Of a stretch of 64,000 nt of DNA, positions 37,711-46,305 are shown piece after piece (the stretch's first letter is position 1; every line of letters begins with the position of its first letter). The translations under genes and the position numbers were made by a program. Where the stretch lies: the NCBI RefSeq assembly GCF_003113495.2, contig NZ_CP084506.1, positions 558,001 through 622,000 on the forward strand. The letters are read 5' to 3'. Source of the stretch: Edwardsiella tarda ATCC 15947 = NBRC 105688 (GTDB lineage Bacteria > Pseudomonadota > Gammaproteobacteria > Enterobacterales > Enterobacteriaceae). The notes beneath the pieces are model-generated. The model had not been told where the DNA came from. It made no database searches and saw only the letters and a list, made by a program, of their open reading frames with translations.

Positions 37711-38595
37711 TTAGAAACTCGCGCGTACGGCGACCTTAAAGTAGTCGTACTCGGTTTTCTTATCGCTATCTTTGGTTTTGATTTTCTCGTGATAATATTC
37801 AGTCATAAGGCGCCACTGATTATTAATCGGATAAGCTAATTGCAGGCTGTAACGTGACATATCTTTCTTGATCACATCACCCAAGGCATTACGCTCGGTT
37901 ATTTCACCGAATACCGATTGACGGGTAGATGGTGAGATGACCAGGCCGATAGGCGTGTTCCAGCTTAGGTATAAACGTACCTGTTGGTTGCGCTGGATTT
38001 CACGCGTATCGAAATCATTTTGCTTATTGGCATGCTTGCCGCTTTGGTAATAGGCCAGCGTAGTGTTGATCTTGGGGGTGATAAAGTAGCGAATACCAGG
38101 TTCAAACTCCCATGAAAGATAATCGGTGTTAGTGGTCAAGCCTTTCTTCAGATCTTCTTTCTTTTCGATGCTGAACATGCCGCTACCGGCCAGCGCCCAG
38201 TTATTCGAGAGGTTGTAGTAATAGGAGGTCTTGGTGCTATAGAAATCGACGGTGAGGCGGTTGCCATTATCATAAGAGGTAATATCTTGACGTACCTTGA
38301 AGCTGGGTTGGATCCAGCCATTATTGATCTTGTAGCGGTAGCCCGCTTGGAGATCCAGACGCTGATAACGACTGTTGTTATCGGCTTCGCGCTGACGCAG
38401 GCCGGCGTCGAAGTACCAGTTAGATTTGGTTGGGTTAATGTTGATGTCGAGACGATAGCCGGAATAGTTAGCAGGGGTATCGTAATCGGCGGTTTCCCAG
38501 GAGAAGACGGTATTGATATTAGCGGCATGCGCACTCAATGAAGTCAGTGAAAGCGCCAGCAGCGAGCCCAGAAATAATTGGTTATTCTTGTTCAT
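37711..38595 (-). CDS. outer-membrane monomeric porin, OmpG/KdgM-like
   Basis: The protein is 294 residues with a signal peptide of about 24 (SAHA) and a mature part of alternating amphipathic strands rich in Tyr, Trp, Asn and Asp, ending in ...VAVRASF with the terminal Phe. The length and strand pattern fit the 14-stranded OmpG family or the smaller acidic-sugar porins of the KdgM type. Its place next to sulfatase and chondroitin lyases suggests it admits negatively charged chondroitin oligosaccharides. Substrate and exact family are inferred. The base composition looks more AT-rich than in the lyase genes. Confidence 0.75.
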   Translation of the reverse strand: MNKNNQLFLGSLLALSLTSLSAHAANINTVFSWETADYDTPANYSGYRLDININPTKSNWYFDAGLRQREADNNSRYQRLDLQAGYRYKINNGWIQPSFKVRQDITSYDNGNRLTVDFYSTKTSYYYNLSNNWALAGSGMFSIEKKEDLKKGLTTNTDYLSWEFEPGIRYFITPKINTTLAYYQSGKHANKQNDFDTREIQRNQQVRLYLSWNTPIGLVISPSTRQSVFGEITERNALGDVIKKDMSRYSLQLAYPINNQWRLMTEYYHEKIKTKDSDKKTEYDYFKVAVRASF

Positions 38596-38681
38596 AGCAT
38601 TCCTTACGATAATAATCGTGATGCATTAATGCCGTTATTTATTTTGTTATGGTAATGATGTCAACGCAGGCCAGACGGCAT

Positions 38682-38710
38682 CCTTACTATCGCCGTAGAC
38701 GATAGTAAGG
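38682..38710 (-). repeat. 11-bp hairpin between sulfatase and porin genes
   Basis: Perfect arms CCTTACTATCG/CGATAGTAAGG with a 7-nt loop lie in the 148-bp gap between the sulfatase stop and the porin start. It may be an intercistronic processing hairpin or an operator; no T-run follows. Confidence 0.65.
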
Positions 38711-38743
38711 TGCTGTAGGGTAATTACCTATGGTGAGTGGCGA

Positions 38744-40309
38744 TTAGCTAGCTTTGGCGCACTCGGCCACTTTCTTATTCAGTTTATTGGTGGTCGCTGT
38801 GGTGAATTCAACCGGGCGCCAGGAGTCGCCGGTTTTTTCCAACCAAGGGAGCAACTCTTCATCGGTCAGCTTTTGAATCAATGCTTGATTACCCGCCGCA
38901 ATATTTTTCATCTGGTAGGGATCGTTAATATTGTCGTACAGGGTATATTTTAGCGGTTGACCATCTTGGCGATCGATCACCAGAGTATGGCTGGCGGTAC
39001 GTACGCCGCGACGTCCGAAGGAGGGCTCACCATAGGGGACGAATAAGTACAGCTGTGAGCTGGCTGTTTCACCCTTACCGCTGGTGATCCGCTCGGCTAA
39101 GTTGTTGCCCTCGACCGTCCCCGGGATCCACTGCTCCAGCCCCATCAAGCCGAGGATGGTCGGGTAGATATCCGGTGCCGACATCAATGCGTCGTCGTTG
39201 CCCGGCGCGATCTTGCCCGGCAGGCGGAACATCATCGGGATACGCATCGCCTCTTCGTAGGCAACGTTCTTGGTCGGTTGGCCGTTAGCGCCCAGGCAGC
39301 AGCCATGGTCGGAGAAGAACACCACCAGGGTGTTATCCGCCAGCCCCTGCTTATCCAACTCGGCCAGGATACGACCAAACTGCTCGTCGACCCCGTTGAC
39401 CATCGCCATATACTCTTTGAAGTATTGCGGGCCGTAGCCTTCTTGGTAGTTGGCTTGCCAATCGACATTGGGACGGGTATTGAGATCGCGCGAGGTCTTA
39501 CCCGCGAAGCGATCCAGATATTTTTGCGGCACCTGGTCGTAAGGCGAATGGGGGGGATTCATGGAAACCACTAACGCAAACGGCTTATCCGCCGCGCGGA
39601 AGTTACCCTCATCGTTACGCAGGAACTTGATGGCCATGTCGGCCTCATGTTCGGCACTCCACTGATCGACGAACATCGGCTTCTCGCGTGGGGTGGTGTT
39701 GCCCCAGTACATCGGACGCATGTGCAGATCGTAGGTGCCATAGGAGTACCAGAAGTCGAAGCCGTGGCGACGATCCGGGGCGGTCCAGTCGTTCCAGTAA
39801 CGGCCCTCCATCGGGTTGTTGTAGCTTTCGATGTAGGGGGCATGCGGGGCATCCAGATGCCATTTACCGATGTAGCCGGTGCTGTAGTCCAGCTTCTTCA
39901 GCACGTCGGACCAACACTGAGCGTAGCGTGACAGTTCGATGCCGACCTTACCGCCGAAGTCGTGCGCATTGCCGGTGATGCCGTTGCGGATCGGGTATTG
40001 ACCGGTCATCAGCATGCCACGAAACGGCGTACACAATGGGTAGTTAGAGACGGCCTGGCGCATCACACGGGATTGCTTGGCGAAGGCGTTCAGGTTGGGG
40101 GTCAGCGAGGGATCCTGCCCCATAAACTGTAGCGCCTGTGTGCGGAATTCATCGGGAAAGACGATCAGCAGGTTAGGCGCATCCTTGGGCCGGCCTGGCT
40201 TGTCTTGGCCCTGCGTTTGCCCTAGCGTGGCGGCGAGGGTCGCCGGCGCCGAGATGGCGGCGCCTCCGGCGGCCAACCCTTTCAGAAAGCTCCTGCGAGT
40301 AACGGACAT
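38744..40309 (-). CDS. Tat-exported type I sulfatase
   Basis: Type I sulfatases hydrolyse sulfate esters with a formylglycine made from Cys or Ser. The 521-residue protein has a twin-arginine signal (TRRSFLKG at residues 4-11, then a hydrophobic stretch). The modification motif C93-T-P-F-R97 (PLCTPFRGMLMTGQYP) is of the Cys type. Metal-site blocks FPDE near residues 51-54 and VVFFSDHG near 330-337 are present. Formylglycine must be made in the cytosol before Tat export; no maturase gene lies in this window. GGGGGG precedes the ATG. It is the first gene of the cluster; its natural substrate is probably a chondroitin or dermatan sulfate fragment, by context. Confidence 0.92.
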   Translation of the reverse strand: MSVTRRSFLKGLAAGGAAISAPATLAATLGQTQGQDKPGRPKDAPNLLIVFPDEFRTQALQFMGQDPSLTPNLNAFAKQSRVMRQAVSNYPLCTPFRGMLMTGQYPIRNGITGNAHDFGGKVGIELSRYAQCWSDVLKKLDYSTGYIGKWHLDAPHAPYIESYNNPMEGRYWNDWTAPDRRHGFDFWYSYGTYDLHMRPMYWGNTTPREKPMFVDQWSAEHEADMAIKFLRNDEGNFRAADKPFALVVSMNPPHSPYDQVPQKYLDRFAGKTSRDLNTRPNVDWQANYQEGYGPQYFKEYMAMVNGVDEQFGRILAELDKQGLADNTLVVFFSDHGCCLGANGQPTKNVAYEEAMRIPMMFRLPGKIAPGNDDALMSAPDIYPTILGLMGLEQWIPGTVEGNNLAERITSGKGETASSQLYLFVPYGEPSFGRRGVRTASHTLVIDRQDGQPLKYTLYDNINDPYQMKNIAAGNQALIQKLTDEELLPWLEKTGDSWRPVEFTTATTNKLNKKVAECAKAS

Positions 40310-40756
40310 TAACCCCCCTTCTTGTTCTTTGCGTTTTCTTTCGATTGGTTTTTACACATCTTATTTATACTTTTTGTGCAGCTCAAATCATAAATTAACG
40401 AAACTTTTGGAAATAGAAGCGGGATCACACTAAATCGTCTCTTATCCCCGTAGTGGAAGGGCGAGTGAGGAGGAAAACTGTGAGGGAGTTAACAAGGATA
40501 GCGATTTGTCATCCTATTATTCATGGAGTTATAACCGGTTGAGGGTTCGGTAATCGCGGAGTATAAGACGCAGGATTTCCGTCGTATCAGCGGGGGTGAG
40601 TGATCTTTCATTGTCGCTTTCGACATTGTCGCGTACGGCGTTAATCTCACGATCGAAAGCCGAGTGATTAATAGATAATTAACTATAAATTATGTGATTA
40701 GCGGCGCTTCGTTTTAATAAATTTAAAACGAAAGCCGTTTGGTGATCGATTTGTGA
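40310..40756. promoter_or_regulatory. upstream region of the chondroitin cluster
   Basis: This 447-bp, fairly AT-rich stretch without a gene lies between the sulfatase start and the 3' end of lysR. It should hold the main promoter of the cluster (minus strand), but I could not identify reliable boxes or an operator. No dedicated regulator gene for the cluster is present beside it. Confidence 0.45.
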
Positions 40757-41707
40757 TTAAAAATCGCTCAGTTTGTTTTCGTTGTCTTTCGTGTGGCTGG
40801 TATTTAAGCATTGCGTGAGCGCGATAACTTCGGCGTGCAACGCGCTGATAAAGGCGTCGACCGGCGCCGAGCCGGGACGATGTTGAGGCCGAATGAGGCT
40901 GATGGTGAAGGGGACGGCGATACTGAATGGCCGCCAGGCCAATCCCTGTTCGGCAAAGTCGAGCGCCGTGAGCGGATTGACGATGGATAGACCCACCCCC
41001 TGTCGCACCAAGGCGCAGATGGCGGCGGCACTGTGCGTTTCCGCGACCATACGACGCCGCACGCCGGCCTGTAGAAAGAGCGCATCCAGCGTGTGGCGGT
41101 AGCTATCGTCTGCCGCCAGACTGATGTAGGGCTGGTCGGCGAAATGCGCCGGCGTCAGGCAGGCGTAGCGCAACAGGGGATGGTTGGCGGGGAGCACGCA
41201 GACCTCGTTCATGACCGCCAGGGTATGGCGTTGGCAACCCGGGGGCGTGCGACTCTCTTCCGTTAACCCGAGATCGTAACGCTGTGCGGAGAGCCACTCT
41301 TCCAGCAGAGGGGACTCCTGGGGGGTGATGGTCAGGCTGACATCGGGATACTGGCCGAGAAAACGGCGGCAGACGAGCGGCAGCAGAGACTGGGCGAAGG
41401 CCGGTAGACAAGCGATGCTGAGGCTAGCCCGGCGGAACTGGCGGATCTGACCGGCGGCATCCACGATGCGCTCCAAGCCGTGATAGGCACGTTGCACCTC
41501 CTCGAACAGTTGGCGTCCTTGTACCGTGGGGCGTAAGCGTCCCCGTACACGATCGAAGAGTTTCAGCGCCAGGAGGTGCTCTAGCTGGGCGAGCTCGCGA
41601 CTGACGGTGGGCTGTGAGGTCTGTAAGAGTGCCGCCGCCTCGGTCAGGCTACCGCTGGTCATCACGGCGTGAAAGATCTCTATTTGACGTAGGGAAACAC
41701 GGCGCAT
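40757..41707 (-). CDS. lysR: LysR, activator of lysA
   Basis: LysR senses diaminopimelate/lysine status and activates lysA in E. coli. The ATG at 41707 (GGAGG 6 nt upstream) gives 316 residues (E. coli 311). The winged-helix DNA-binding domain covers about 1-65 (SLRQIEIFHAVMTSGSLTEAA, QPTVSRELAQLE) and the effector domain about 90-295. The whole protein resembles E. coli LysR closely, for example QESPLLEEWLSAQRYDLGLTE. It is divergent from lysA with a 145-bp shared control region, the classical arrangement. Confidence 0.95.
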   Translation of the reverse strand: MRRVSLRQIEIFHAVMTSGSLTEAAALLQTSQPTVSRELAQLEHLLALKLFDRVRGRLRPTVQGRQLFEEVQRAYHGLERIVDAAGQIRQFRRASLSIACLPAFAQSLLPLVCRRFLGQYPDVSLTITPQESPLLEEWLSAQRYDLGLTEESRTPPGCQRHTLAVMNEVCVLPANHPLLRYACLTPAHFADQPYISLAADDSYRHTLDALFLQAGVRRRMVAETHSAAAICALVRQGVGLSIVNPLTALDFAEQGLAWRPFSIAVPFTISLIRPQHRPGSAPVDAFISALHAEVIALTQCLNTSHTKDNENKLSDF

Positions 41708-41852
41708 GGCGTCCTCCGTTGGCACGCGTGAGCGCGGCGAGATAGCTAATCCATATCATAAATGAATAGACTTGCGACAAATAGATATTTTTTCCACGCC
41801 GCGCGGGCTGTTACATATAATCCATGGTCGACTGCTTCAGGAGCCTCGCGTC

Positions 41853-43106
41853 ATGCCTTATCCCCTTAATCAGGCTGGTTATGCCTTAAATGACACCCTA
41901 CTCGGCGCCTTACCGGCACAGTTCGGTACACCGCTATGGATCTACGATGCGGGGGTGATCTCGCGCCAGATCGACACCCTGCGCCAGTTCGATACCATTC
42001 GCTTTGCGCAGAAGGCGTGCTCCAATCTCCATATTTTGCGTCTGATGCGTCAGGCGGGCGTCAGGGTGGATGCGGTCTCGCTAGGGGAGATCGAACGCGC
42101 CTTGTTGGCGGGTTTCCAGCCGGGGGGGGATGAGATCGTCTTTACCGCCGATGTGATCGATGAGGCGACGTTGGATCGTGTGTGTGCATTGGCGATCCCG
42201 GTCAACGCCGGATCATGCGACATGTTGCGTCAACTGGGGGAGCGTGCGCCCGGCCATCCGGTCTGGCTGCGCATCAATCCCGGTTTCGGGCATGGTCATA
42301 GTCAGAAGACCAATACCGGTGGCGAGAACAGTAAGCATGGTATCTGGCATCAGGATCTGGATCAGGCCTTGGCGCTGATCGATGCCTATGATCTGCGCCT
42401 CGTCGGGCTGCATATGCATATCGGGTCGGGCGTGGATTACGATCACTTGGCGCGGGTGTGCGACACGCTGGCTAATCAGGCGATTGCCCTGGGGCGCGAC
42501 ATTCAGGCGATTTCAGCCGGAGGCGGCTTGAGTATTCCCTATCGCGCCGACGAGCAATCGGTCGATGTGACGCACTATTTTGGTCTGTGGGACGCCGCGC
42601 GGCGGCGTATCGCCGCGCATCTGGGGCATCCGGTGCGTCTGGAGATCGAACCGGGGCGCTATCTGGTCGCCCAGTCAGGCCTGTTGATGGCTGAGGTCCG
42701 TGCGGTGAAGACGATGGGGCAGCGCCACTTCGTCCTAGCGGATGCGGGGTTTAACGACTTGATGCGTCCGGCGATGTATGGCAGTCATCATCATATCTCT
42801 CTGTTAGCGCGGGATGGCCGTGCGCTAAGTGGTCCGCTGATCGAGACGGTCGTCGGGGGGCCATTGTGTGAGTCGGGCGATGTGTTTACCCAGCGCGAGG
42901 GGGGAACGGTTACCGCCTGCGCCCTACCGGCGGCGCAAGTCGGCGATTGGTTGGTGTTTCATGACACGGGGGCCTACGGTGCGTCGATGTCATCGAATTA
43001 CAACAGCCGGCCATTGTTGCCGGAGGTCTTGGTGACGGAGCAGGGGGTCACCTTGATCCGTCGTCGCCAGCGGATGGAGGAATTATTCGCCTTGGAGCAG
43101 CTATAA
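41853..43106 (+). CDS. lysA: diaminopimelate decarboxylase
   Basis: LysA is the PLP enzyme that makes lysine from meso-diaminopimelate. The ATG at 41853 (AGGAG 9 nt upstream) gives 417 residues (E. coli 420); the open frame extends 27 codons further upstream without homology. The PLP lysine lies in FAQKACSN (about residue 53), with the HMHIGSG block near 188-194, the GGGLSIPY glycine loop near 223-230, and the catalytic Cys in GPLCESGDVF near 336-345. Control by the divergent LysR through 41708-41852 is expected. Confidence 0.97.
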   Translation: MPYPLNQAGYALNDTLLGALPAQFGTPLWIYDAGVISRQIDTLRQFDTIRFAQKACSNLHILRLMRQAGVRVDAVSLGEIERALLAGFQPGGDEIVFTADVIDEATLDRVCALAIPVNAGSCDMLRQLGERAPGHPVWLRINPGFGHGHSQKTNTGGENSKHGIWHQDLDQALALIDAYDLRLVGLHMHIGSGVDYDHLARVCDTLANQAIALGRDIQAISAGGGLSIPYRADEQSVDVTHYFGLWDAARRRIAAHLGHPVRLEIEPGRYLVAQSGLLMAEVRAVKTMGQRHFVLADAGFNDLMRPAMYGSHHHISLLARDGRALSGPLIETVVGGPLCESGDVFTQREGGTVTACALPAAQVGDWLVFHDTGAYGASMSSNYNSRPLLPEVLVTEQGVTLIRRRQRMEELFALEQL

Positions 43107-43265
43107 TAAAACACACCGTATGCAGCGGATTGACGCTTAATTAAATTGTTGCCTTATGTTTCATAACCCAACAATAACCTTATTTAACTAATTAGATCAT
43201 ATTTAGCCGGACTCGGATCGCCTAGACTCAGCAGCCTGACTTCTTACCGCGTAATTGGTTTGGTT

Positions 43266-45401
43266 ATGAATAATAAAGCAACCTGTTCCTTGTCGCGTAT
43301 GGAGCCGGTCTGGCAAGATTTGCTGCATCAGGCGACGCGTAGTCTACTGGCCCAGCGTAACTTGCCAGGGCTGATGCGAGCCCTGCACCAGCTCTCCTTC
43401 TCGGTGATCCGCTTCGATCGCGTCAACATTCTGCGGCTGGACCCGCTGCATAACCGCATCACCCTGTACCGCTACGATCCACAACGGGATTGCGTCACAC
43501 AGGATAGCGATGTGCTGCTGGCCGACGGTCCCGGCGGCCGCGTCTGGGCCGAACAACGCCCAGTCTGTTGCTCTGGGGCGACCTTTCGCCACGATTTCGC
43601 CGCCTTGGCCGCGCTGCCACAGTACGCCGCGATTGGCACTTACTGCCAGATGCCGCTGACCACGGAGCAACAACGCCTGGGCGGCCTCGAACTGATTAAA
43701 GAGGGGGCTGACGCCTTCAGCGAAGGGGAGTTGGCGCTGGCGGCGCCGCTGGCCGAGGTGGTGGCGCAGATCTTCGAACGCTTGCTCGAGCGAGAACAGT
43801 TTCAGCAGCAAGAGGAGCAGCTGCGGCGTGAACGCGACCACTTTCGCATTCTGGTCGATGTGACGAACGCGGTGACCAGCAAACTGGAGCTGGATGCGTT
43901 GGCGGCAGAGGTCTCGAAAGAGATCCATCGCTTCTTTGGCATCGACTATATCGGCCTGTCGCTGGTGGAGCAGCATGACGATCGTCTACGCTCCTACATC
44001 ACCGGTTACCAAGAGGGCCAGCCGGTACTGCGTGAGCAGAAGCTGTTGCCGTTGGCCGGCTCTCTCGCGCAGCAAGTGATCCGTGACAAGAGCATGTTGT
44101 TGATGGATCTCTCCGATTCGGCACGCCTGGCACCACAAGATCGCCAATTGGCCCAGATGCTCAACTTCGGTCATCGCACCATCTGCCAGTTACCGTTGAT
44201 CTTTGGCAATAAGGTGTTGGGGGTCTTGAAACTGGCGCAGTGCCAACCGGGGATCTTCACACCGCGTAACCTCAAGCTATTGCGCCAGATCGCCGCGCGT
44301 ATCGCCATCGCCGTCGACAATGCCTTGGCCTACGGCGAGATCTCGCGCCTGAAGGATAGCCTGGTGCATGAGAACCGCTATCTGACGGAATGCATCCGCC
44401 AAGAGGGGGATTTCGGCGAGATCGTCGGTCAAAGTGAGGCGATGCGCAGCGTGCTGGAGCAGGTGGAGATGGTGGCGGCCAGCGACTGTAGCGTGTTGAT
44501 TCTGGGGGAGACGGGGACCGGCAAGGAGTTGATTGCCCAGGCTATCCACAATCTTAGCCTGCGGAATCAGAAACGCATGGTGAAGATGAACTGTGCCGCC
44601 ATTCCCAGCGGGTTGCTCGAAAGCGATCTGTTTGGTCACGAGAAGGGGGCCTTCACCGGGGCGAGCGCTCAGCGTATGGGGCGTTTCGAATTGGCTAACC
44701 ATGGCACCCTGTTTCTGGATGAGGTGGGGGACATTCCGCTGGAGCTACAGCCTAAGCTGTTGCGCGTATTGCAGGAGCGGGAGATCGAGCGGGTGGGCGG
44801 CAGCAAGGTGATCCCGGTCGATGTCCGGTTGATCGCCGCCACCAATCGCGATCTCAAGCAGATGGTGCAGGATCGTCAATACCGCAGCGATCTCTACTAT
44901 CGGCTCAATGTCTTTCCCATCGTGATCCCACCGTTACGGGAGCGGCCACAAGATATCCCACTGTTGGTCAAGTTCTTCACCCGCAAGATCGCCAAGCGGA
45001 TGAATCGCACCATCGACAGTATTCCGACGGAGACCATTCGCATGTTGAGCCAGTTACCCTGGCCGGGCAACGTGCGTGAGTTGGAGAATATTATCGAGCG
45101 CGCGGTGATCCTTAGCCGTGGCCCGGTGCTCACCCTGCCGATGAACGAATTGCAGTATCACCTCTCGCCTCCGCTGGCCAACCGTGCGCCGGCGGGATTG
45201 GAAACGTTGCCGACCCTGCCAGCCGCCGCGCAGGCGGACACGGCGTTGAGCGAGCGCGAGCGCATCCTACAGGTGTTGCGTGAATGCAATGGCATTGTCG
45301 CCGGTCCGCGTGGGGCGGCGATGCGTCTGGGCGTGAAGCGAACGACCCTGATCTCACGTATGCAGCGTCTGGGGATCTCTGTTCACGATCTCAGCGTGTG
45401 A
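43266..45401 (+). CDS. fhlA: formate hydrogenlyase transcriptional activator FhlA
   Basis: FhlA is the formate-sensing sigma-54 activator of the FHL regulon. From ATG 43266 it is 711 residues (E. coli 692). Two GAF domains (about 15-170 and 195-345) bind formate, the AAA+ domain spans about 385-620 with Walker A GETGTGKE (about 414-421) and the sigma-54 contact loop GAFTGA (about 462-467), and the C-terminal helix-turn-helix (about 660-708) includes GAAMRLGVKRTTLISRMQRLGI. It lacks a receiver domain, as expected. It lies beside hycA, whose sigma-54 promoter and dyad are just downstream of this gene, so fhlA directly precedes one of its own targets. Confidence 0.95.
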   Translation: MNNKATCSLSRMEPVWQDLLHQATRSLLAQRNLPGLMRALHQLSFSVIRFDRVNILRLDPLHNRITLYRYDPQRDCVTQDSDVLLADGPGGRVWAEQRPVCCSGATFRHDFAALAALPQYAAIGTYCQMPLTTEQQRLGGLELIKEGADAFSEGELALAAPLAEVVAQIFERLLEREQFQQQEEQLRRERDHFRILVDVTNAVTSKLELDALAAEVSKEIHRFFGIDYIGLSLVEQHDDRLRSYITGYQEGQPVLREQKLLPLAGSLAQQVIRDKSMLLMDLSDSARLAPQDRQLAQMLNFGHRTICQLPLIFGNKVLGVLKLAQCQPGIFTPRNLKLLRQIAARIAIAVDNALAYGEISRLKDSLVHENRYLTECIRQEGDFGEIVGQSEAMRSVLEQVEMVAASDCSVLILGETGTGKELIAQAIHNLSLRNQKRMVKMNCAAIPSGLLESDLFGHEKGAFTGASAQRMGRFELANHGTLFLDEVGDIPLELQPKLLRVLQEREIERVGGSKVIPVDVRLIAATNRDLKQMVQDRQYRSDLYYRLNVFPIVIPPLRERPQDIPLLVKFFTRKIAKRMNRTIDSIPTETIRMLSQLPWPGNVRELENIIERAVILSRGPVLTLPMNELQYHLSPPLANRAPAGLETLPTLPAAAQADTALSERERILQVLRECNGIVAGPRGAAMRLGVKRTTLISRMQRLGISVHDLSV

Positions 45402-45422
45402 CGTCAGCGTTGTCTGACGGCG

Positions 45423-45438
45423 TCGACAGTTATGTCGA
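45423..45438 (+). promoter_or_regulatory. candidate FhlA enhancer (hycA)
   Basis: This is the dyad TCGACA-GTTA-TGTCGA, extended to 10-bp arms (45419-45442), about 135 bp before the -24 element of the hycA sigma-54 promoter. The same dyad with 4-bp spacer occurs before fdhF and hycB. It could also act as the fhlA terminator stem, but no T-run follows. Confidence 0.65.
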
Positions 45439-45510
45439 CGCCGCTTGCCAGCGTGAGCGTGGCAGGTCAGCGCGCAGTCAGATTCGGCGATAAAGTCGCC
45501 ATCCTCGCCG

Positions 45511-45536
45511 AAATTAGTTATTAACGTTACTAATTT
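45511..45536 (+). repeat. inverted repeat in the hycA control region
   Basis: The arms AAATTAGT (45511-45518) and ACTAATTT (45529-45536) surround the small palindrome TAACGTTA. The repeat lies between the enhancer dyad and the -24 box, where a DNA-bending protein or a regulator could bind. Its role is unknown. Confidence 0.4.
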
Positions 45537-45573
45537 TCTGTAAAACATCATACAAATAATTAATAATTAAAGC

Positions 45574-45589
45574 TGGCATGTATCCTGCT
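45574..45589 (+). promoter_or_regulatory. sigma-54 promoter of hycA
   Basis: TGGCATGTATCCTGCT has the required GG at -24 and GC at -12 with exact 10-bp spacing between them. The hycA start is about 100 bp downstream. Confidence 0.8.
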
Positions 45590-45689
45590 TATTTATTACC
45601 GCAGAGGGAGCGATATATGCCTCCGTCTGGTGTGCGGCGCATCACATCGCGATGCGTACAATCTTTGGGAGTATGGTGGAGTATTTACT

Positions 45690-46160
45690 ATGAAGGTCAG
45701 CGAACTAACCGAGAAGTCGCTATTTATCCATAATAAAAATGAAAAACTGATGGCGCAGTGGGCGACCTATAAGAGCAGTCTCATTAAGGCGACCACCTCT
45801 TCCCGGCTGAAGATTTTCCATGAGTTCAGCTGTGGTGATGGCGACAGCGTCAACTTCACGGTCTTCGACCACTTTATGGTGGAGATCCGTCTGGCGGGCG
45901 AGTTTTACAGTAAGACGATCCAATATGGTTTGCGTCTGGATACGGGCGATGAGGCGCGTTTTGTCGAACTGGGACGGGCGAGCTTCGATGATGAGGGGAT
46001 GCTGGACGGCCGAGTCAACAACCGTGATCGGGATGGGGTACTGGAGCACTATCTGGAGAAGATCCAGTCGCTGTATGACACCCTGTACCACGCGATGCAG
46101 GATACCCGCCCATTGAATGAGGTGCTGTTAGCGCGTTGGGGCGCCACGGCTAGCGTCTGA
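45690..46160 (+). CDS. hycA: formate hydrogenlyase regulatory protein HycA
   Basis: HycA counteracts FhlA activation of the FHL genes in E. coli. From ATG 45690 (GGTGGAG about 9 nt upstream) it is 156 residues (E. coli 153). The C-terminal block DGRVNNRDRDGVLEHYLEKIQSLYD (residues about 106-130) closely matches the family, and the N-terminus keeps the EKSLFI..KNEKL.AQW pattern. In E. coli hycA is the first gene of the hyc operon; here it is a separate plus-strand unit next to fhlA and convergent with hypE, while hycB starts 18 kb away. Confidence 0.88.
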   Translation: MKVSELTEKSLFIHNKNEKLMAQWATYKSSLIKATTSSRLKIFHEFSCGDGDSVNFTVFDHFMVEIRLAGEFYSKTIQYGLRLDTGDEARFVELGRASFDDEGMLDGRVNNRDRDGVLEHYLEKIQSLYDTLYHAMQDTRPLNEVLLARWGATASV

Positions 46161-46305
46161 TGCGAACCGCCGTCGGCGTTTAAGGGGAAGCCTTCCCCAC
46201 TGATGCCGGCGTGGCCGGTTACGGCTCCCGCATCGCCGCCATCTGGCCCGATGGCGTGGGCGAAATCGACCGGGTGCGGGTGCACCCGGCCAAAGCTGCG
46301 TGGCA

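Noticed and set aside
37006..37839. 277-codon plus-strand frame
   Set aside because: Antisense across the autotransporter and porin gene ends; no signal or family pattern.
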